From contig NC_055996.1 of assembly GCF_018446385.1 (NCBI RefSeq), positions 14,867,317-14,931,316 on the forward strand: 64,000 bases of DNA, written 5' to 3'. The position numbers and the translations under genes were made by a program. The notes beneath the pieces were generated by a model. The model was not told where the DNA came from, made no database searches, and was given only the letters and a program-made list of their open reading frames with translations. The DNA is from Zingiber officinale (lineage: Eukaryota; Streptophyta; Magnoliopsida; Zingiberales; Zingiberaceae). This document shows, in pieces, positions 58,593 to 64,000 of the stretch; position 1 is the stretch's first letter; each line of letters starts with the position of its first letter.

Positions 58593-59595
58593 TGTTGGGA
58601 ACTTGACGCCCGCTAGAGGGGGTGAATAGCGTCTCACCCAAATCGATCGCTTCCTATAATGTTAGTTCACAGCGGAAATACAAAAATAAATACTAACGAG
58701 AGAAAGCAAACCTAACACGTTGATTTAACGTGGTTCAGAGATAAAGCTCCGGCAAACCTAATACTCCACGGCTGTCCGTAAGGTGGACGATTCCGATCTG
58801 TCGGTGGATGACTCCCCGGAAAACCTCCGGCTAGCTCAAGCTCCTTGTCGATGGAGAAACCTCGCCACAAAAACTTGAATACAAGCACACCGATCACACG
58901 AAGGCTTGGGAGACTCTAATAGGCTTTAACCAGGTCTATTTCGTCAACCATGACTAAGCACCCAGAGCTCTATTAAATAGAGCTCGAAAGGAAAACACTA
59001 AGCTGTTTCCCCGCTACCAGTCGACTGGTGTATGCACCAGTCGACTGGTCCTTTAAGTGAAGATCGTTATCCAACGGTCGACTATCAGTCGACTGCTACA
59101 GTGTACCAGTCGACTGCTACAGTGTCGCAACATTTCTGCTATAGTACTGCTACAGTGAAACCTAAAACCATAAGATTTCACCCCGAGTACAATCACTCAG
59201 CACTCGTCCTCGCCCGACCAACCTAGACCTAGCATTCTAGCCTCCTCCATCAGCCTCGCGTCCCTCGGATGTCTCCCCATCCTTCACGTCTTACCTTCTG
59301 GAGCTTCCTTCGACCTTGTCTTTATTGTCGGGTCTTCCTTTGCCAAGAGGCTCCTCACCTCCGGGACTTCATCCATTGTCAAGTCACACTTGGACTTACA
59401 TTGCCAAGACTACATACTTGGACTTACACCGCCAAAACTCATTCTTGGACTTTCCTCCTTTGCTAAGATCACACTTAGACTTTCCTTGTTGTACCTGTAT
59501 CCTGCACACTCATAATGCATATCAAATACAATAATAAACCTAACTTAAACCTTTGCCCAAATATCAAAACCTAGGGTACCTAGATTGCTCCAACA
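58593..59595 (-). repeat. Element I left (3') LTR, 1,003 bp
   Basis: Copy of 62354-63353. CAGTCGACTG palindromes at about 59025-59115; short inverted repeats CCAAGT...ACTTGG at about 59375-59430. Confidence 0.93.
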
Positions 59596-60721
59596 ATCTC
59601 CCCCTTTTTTATGTTTGGCAACCTGTTTAAGTTAGGGAAACATAAATACAATACATATGCAAATAAATATGCAAATTAACTCATGCATAAATAATGGAAC
59701 CTAAATCCCTAGGCTCCCCCTTCACCTAAGCTCTCCCTTGAGCTAGGATTACCTGCAAAGGTAAACTTCTCCCCCTTTGCCTAAACAATCGCTCCCCCTT
59801 CACCTAAGCTCCCCCTCGAGCTAGGATTTCTTGCAAAGGTGTATAGGTTTCCCACTCAAACCTAAACTTCTCCCCCTTTGTCATACATCAAAAAGAGCTC
59901 CAACAATATCCCAATTGTTGAAAACATGTCATTCAAATTGACCCTAAACTCATGTATTTATCCCCCATGGATTTCATACATTTAAACGAGTTGACACGGT
60001 CAAGAGCAACGTTGAAAAACACTTTTAGGCTGGTATCAGTCGACTGAACTAGGTACCAGTCGACTGCCCCCTTCGATTTCCACTCACAGAACCTTTTGTG
60101 TTCGAAATACACTGTTACCAGTCGGCTGATATCGGAACCAGTCAACTGGCCTCATCAAAATGAACTTACAGAGACATTCTGTGCTCAAAAATATTGTTAC
60201 CAGTCGACTGGTACTCTTTTTGGGCAAAAATTAGTCTTTTTTACTTACTTTCAGAAATGCGCCAAAAATTCCACAGCCATCCAAAAAATCCCAAATTTTG
60301 TGGAGAGGTCTATTTTATCTATGTCTATTTGGGAAAAATATATATAAAAATATATTTATCACAGATCCCAAGATTGACATAAAATTCAAAACTAGCTAAA
60401 TAGTTCAATTGAACATTGACCTAAATTCCTAGTTTTGGCTTCCTCTTGATGTATTTGCTCATACTAAACCATAATGCATCCCTAGCATTAGTTTATATGA
60501 CATATATACATCAAAAACTAATTTTCATGCAATATGAACCCAATTTATATTTTCATGCACGAAACACATCCCAATTGTGCCAATCCACTAGGTTAGAGGC
60601 TTAAGTATGTCTCCTAACCACTTGACACATTTGATAACCCATCTACCATGGGTCCCATAGGCTCTTCCTAATCTTAGAAATCTTAACCTTAGTCACCTCC
60701 CTTGGTGACCATCCACTATGG
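59596..60721 (-). other. Element I 3' non-coding interior: repeated polypurine tracts and LTR-type palindromes
   Basis: At least six GGGGGAG tracts on minus between 59596 and 59882, the one at 59596-59610 touching the LTR. CAGTCGACTG-type palindromes as in the LTR recur at 60030-60210. There is no coding frame of note. Confidence 0.7.
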
Positions 60722-62288
60722 CTAGGCCACTTCGGTGCACCTCGGGTGACACTGGCCTACTAAACTCACCTTCTTAACCTTAGACACCTTGTCTTTGGTT
60801 AATTTTTTCTTGTTCTTAACCTTGGATACCTCATCCTTGCCATAATTATATGTTACCCTAGCATACTCCTTTTTATTGGCCTTGGATGACTCTCCCTTGT
60901 CCTTGGTCACACCTCCCTTACCAATATCATACCTTAGCACTTGACCTCCTTTTGGTCTTGGAGGGACATAATTTGATAATTTTAGGTCTTTGACTACCCA
61001 AATACATGTCAAGTCCTTTAGGTCCAATAATGAACCTCTCTAGGACTTTCTCCATTTCCTCAAGCTTTGCCTTCAAGACTTGATTTTCTAATTCTAGGGT
61101 TCTAACCCTAAAGTCAACATGTCCACCTTGGACATGCCTAGACCTACCCACCTTCCTAGGCATATGTCTCCCTTTCTTGGGATTAATGCTTAGGTTTTCA
61201 CCCACTTTCCTTCCCTTAGGCAAAGTGGTTTGGGTCTTAATAGGTCTACCCTTAGTGTATGATTTCTTAGGGTTATCTACCGTGTTAACCCTATTCCTAT
61301 CATTATACCTAAATCCATGATTATGCTTGGGTAAATAATCTACATTATTTCTAACAAGCATATAAGAATTAGAGCTTGGATCAAGCTTCAAAATAGGGAT
61401 TACCTTCCCTTTTACCTTTGAAGCTCTCCCTTGACTTGTGCTCCTCTTCTTTTCTCATTTCTTCAAGTGCGCCAATTTCTTGAGCTCTCCTCTCCTTGGG
61501 CACTTTGTGTGGTAGTGACCCCACTCACCACATGTAAAGCATCTAATGTGCTTCTTCTCCTTCTTCTTCCTACAACTCACATTAGTTTCTAAATTAACTT
61601 TAGTGAGTTTAGGGTTTACCTCTTTTACCTTCTTGAGCGAAGGACACCTACTCTTGTAGTGCCCTATCTTACCACACTCAAAGAATTTGATGTGATCCTT
61701 TGTGCTCTTCTTGGTAGTTGAGGTGGAGGGTTGAGCTTCCAAGATCTCCTCTTCCTTGGATTGCTCTTCTTCCTCTTCACTTGAAGATGTGGACGGTTCC
61801 ACTTCTTCTTCCCTTGAAGATGTGGATGATACCTCCTCATCTTCCTTCTCCTCCTCGGATGTTGAGCTCGTGTCAACATTCGATTGGTCCTTCTCTTCTT
61901 GGACCAATGAGTCCTTCTCCTTGGGTTTCTCCTCTTCTTGGATTCGTGTAGGACTCTCATGAAGCGCAATTACCTTTTTCCAAAGGTCACTTGCATTATC
62001 GTATTCACCTACATTCAATATCGCATTAGGAGGTAATAAATTAATTAAAATTCTAGTTACCTCCTTGTCCATCTCCGATTGCTCCCTTTGCTCATCGGTC
62101 CAATATCGACGTCGGAGACGCTTTCCCTTTTTGTCTGTTGGAGCTTTAAACGGTTCCTCCAACGCAATCCATTGGTTCTAATTCATTTGGAACCACATCT
62201 CCATGCGCTTCCTCCAATAGTCGAAGTCCTCGCGCTCGTATGGAGGTGGGATTCGGATTTCCCATCCGAGAGGTCCCTCCGACTCCAT
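60722..62288 (-). pseudogene. gag: Copia-type gag of element I, two stops and a frameshift
   Basis: Minus frame from ATG at 62288 (MESEGPLGWEIRIPPPY), with TAG at 62178-62180 and TGA at 61455-61457, in one phase to about 60930. The C-terminal part (LKLSNYVPPRPKGG) lies in another phase (60722-61027). Order: capsid-like part (YWRKRMEMWF; TRILINLLPPNAI), long Ser/Glu linker, knuckle 1 FFECGKIGHYKSRC with its first Cys changed to Phe, knuckle 2 CFTCGEWGHYHTKC intact. A basic region with IKTQT (61227-61241) and a short coiled coil (LELENQVLKAKLEEMEKVLE) follow. No pol. Confidence 0.87.
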
Positions 62289-62339
62289 CTTCTTCCTCTA
62301 GCCGCTCTCTTGGCGATTAGTCCAACAAGATCTTACCTA

Positions 62340-62351
62340 GCTCTGATACCA
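62340..62351 (-). other. Primer binding site of element I (initiator tRNA-Met)
   Basis: TGGTATCAGAGC on minus, two bases inside the right LTR. Confidence 0.9.
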
Positions 62352-62353
62352 AT

Positions 62354-63353
62354 TGTTGAGAACTTGTCGCCCGCTAGAGTGGGGGGGGGGGGTGAATAGC
62401 GTCTCACCCAAATCGATCGCTTCCTATAATGTTAGTTCACAGCGGAAATACAAAAACAAATACTAACGAGAGAAAGCAAACCTAACACATTGATTTAACA
62501 TGGTTCGGAGATAAAGCTCCTACTCCACGGCTGTTCGTAAGGTGGACGATCTCGATCCGTCGGTAGATGACTCCTCGGAAAACCTCCGGCTAGCTTAAGC
62601 TCCTTGTCGGTGGAGAAACCTCGCCACAAACACTTGAATACAAGCACACCGATCACACGAAGGCTTGGGAGACTCTAATAGGCTTTAACCAAGTCTATTT
62701 CGTCAACCATGCCCAAGCACCCAGAGCTCTATTAAATAGAGCTCGAGAGGAAAACACTAAGCTGTTTCCCCGCTACCAGTCGACTGGTGTATGCACCAGT
62801 CGACTGGTCCTTTAAGTGAAGACCGTTACCCAACGGTCGACTATCAGTCGACTGCTACAGTAACCAGTCGAATGCTACAGTGCTGCTACAATGTCACAAC
62901 AGTGTTGCTACAGTGAAACCTAAAATCATAAGATTTCACCCCGAGTACAATCACTCAGCACTCGTCCTCGCCCGACCAACCTAGACCTAGCCTTCTAGCC
63001 TCCTCCATCAGCCTCGCGCCCCTCGGATGTCTCCCCATCCTTCACGTCTTACCTTCTGGAGCTTCCTTCGGCTTTGTCCTTATTGTCGGGTCTTCCTTTG
63101 CCAAGAGGCTCCTCACCTCCGGGACTTCATCCATTGCCAAGTCACACTTGGATTTACATTGCCAAGATTACATACTTGGACTTACACCACCAAAACTCAT
63201 TCTTGGACTTTCCTCCTTTGCTAAGATCACACTTAGACTTTCCTTGTTGTACCTGTATTCTGCACACTCACAATGCATATCAAATACAACAATAAACCTA
63301 ACTTAAACCTTTGCTCAAATATCAAAACCTAGGGCACCTAGATTGCTCCAACA
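62354..63353 (-). repeat. Element I right (5') LTR, 1,000 bp
   Basis: Nearly identical to 58593-59595, so the insertion is fairly young. CAGTCGACTG palindromes are at about 62775-62875. A G run (62381-62391) is longer than in the left copy. Confidence 0.93.
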
Positions 63354-63358
63354 GAAAC

Positions 63359-64000
63359 TCCTTATGGACATCTATTATAGATGACTATAAAGTTGTAAAG
63401 GATCCTTCTACTATTAAATTAGATGAATTATTTTGTGAATTAACATTACATGAGAAGACTAACTTAAGTCAAACCAAGAAAGGGTTAGCTTTGTATGCAA
63501 GACCAAATAAGGAAGCTAAGCCCCAAACAAAACTAGAACCAAAGCACTTGAGTCATATAACATTTATGGCAAGGACAGAAGAGTTTGAATCTGAGTCTGA
63601 AGATGAGTACGAGTCAGAGTCCGACGACGAGTCTAAGACAAGCCACAGATTTGCATCCGTTTTCGAAGGATTCGATAAGGTAACTTTCAATTCGAAGTCT
63701 GAAATGTTGAAGGTAATTAAATGCTTGTTTAAAAAATTAACAAAATCTGAAAAACAAAATAACTTGCTACTTAAGGAAATAGACCACCTTAAGGAGCAAG
63801 TTAACTTGAGTGACTCGACTAATCATATTCAAGTTGGAACTTCGACTCAAGTTACAAAACTTAAGGAAAAAAATTCCAACTTGAAAGGACAAGTCGAGCG
63901 ACTCAAGAAAATGTTGGAAAAGTTCAAACTGGGATCCAAGTGTTTAAATATGGTACTTAGGTCGCAACGAGCCGTGTATAACAAATTGGGACTCAACTAT
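63359..64000 (+). CDS. gag: Element H gag, 3' part, open to the window edge
   Basis: Continues the H gag frame after element I without a stop for 642 bases. It has SLWTSIIDDYKVVKDPS, an acidic stretch (EFESESEDEYESESDDES), a long coiled coil (LKEIDHLKEQVNL; LKGQVERLKKMLEKFK) and SQRAVYNKLGLNY, which resembles the Sirevirus Gag motif before the protease. No zinc knuckle is seen in this part. The frame has no stop here, but the TGA upstream (58371) makes the copy as a whole defective. Confidence 0.8.

Larger units (their letters stand above)
58593..63353 (-). mobile_element. Element I: 4.8-kb gag-only Sirevirus-like LTR retrotransposon, complete
   Basis: LTRs 58593-59595 and 62354-63353 (TGTTGG/TGTTGA...CTCCAACA) with GAAAC on both sides (58588-58592 and 63354-63358). 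The minus primer site is at 62340-62351 and a purine tract (minus) at 59596-59610, so it reads on minus. The interior of 2,758 bp has gag in the 5' part and non-coding DNA with repeated purine tracts in the 3' part; no pol. Inserted inside the gag of H. Same LTR family as solo LTRs D and E. Confidence 0.95.
54807..64000 (+). mobile_element. Element H: Sirevirus-like LTR retrotransposon, running off the right edge
   Basis: 5' LTR 54807-57889 (TGTTGGTGC...CCAACA), interrupted by solo LTR G; primer site 57892-57903; gag begins at 58089, is interrupted by element I (58593-63353) and continues to the window end. The left flank is GAATG (54802-54806); the right duplication lies outside. Since gag still runs at 64000, H is the only copia-type element here that could carry pol. 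Confidence 0.9.

Overview
The window is nuclear DNA of a flowering plant. Introns have GT-AG borders and introns and intergenic DNA are AT-rich. One GC-rich, intronless coding sequence and the LTR retrotransposon families point to a monocot; Zingiberales (ginger/banana order) is my best guess, which I cannot confirm from sequence alone. No bacterial operon, CRISPR array, rRNA or tRNA gene was seen.

Three host genes are well supported. (1) An ICln (methylosome pICln) gene on + (22053-25886, 7 exons, 230 aa). (2) A three-RRM hnRNP Q/R-like RNA-binding protein on - (27803-35664, 11 exons, 744 aa), convergent with ICln. Its introns carry an Au-like SINE and a Tourist-like MITE. (3) A single-exon 801-aa hAT-transposase-derived (domesticated) protein on + (43870-46275), with three short upstream ORFs. 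ICln and the hnRNP probably meet in pre-mRNA processing: ICln chaperones Sm proteins, and hnRNPs bind transcripts.

Most of the rest is nested LTR retrotransposons, resolved here by TG...CA termini and 5-bp target-site duplications (TSDs). Left block (1403-20848): element B (TSD AAATG) was hit by element A (TSD TATTA, in its left LTR), by solo LTR D (TSD AGATC/AAATC) and by its own relative C (TSD TCCTT, inside the B gag). Middle: solo LTR E (TSD CACTT) and element F (TSD AACCA/AACTA), a sister of A. Right block (46841-64000): a decayed Ty3/gypsy Tat-like element (5' LTR, PBS, start of gag, a 57-bp tandem array, an antisense coiled-coil ORF) was hit by solo LTR J (TSD ATATG). It is cut by element H, which carries solo LTR G (TSD CTAAG) and element I (TSD GAAAC) and runs off the right edge.

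The copia-type elements look like the Sirevirus lineage: initiator-Met PBS, gag with coiled coil and acidic stretch, repeated polypurine tracts and palindrome-rich LTRs. All four complete elements (A, C, F, I) contain gag only, with no room for pol. The most unusual signal is in the U3 of the B/C/G LTR families: a long series of short stem-loops whose arms differ from unit to unit, and between families, yet usually stay complementary. Many enclose an inverted pair of W-box cores (GGTCAA...TTGACC). The series is followed by a family-specific palindrome cluster and then the TATA box.
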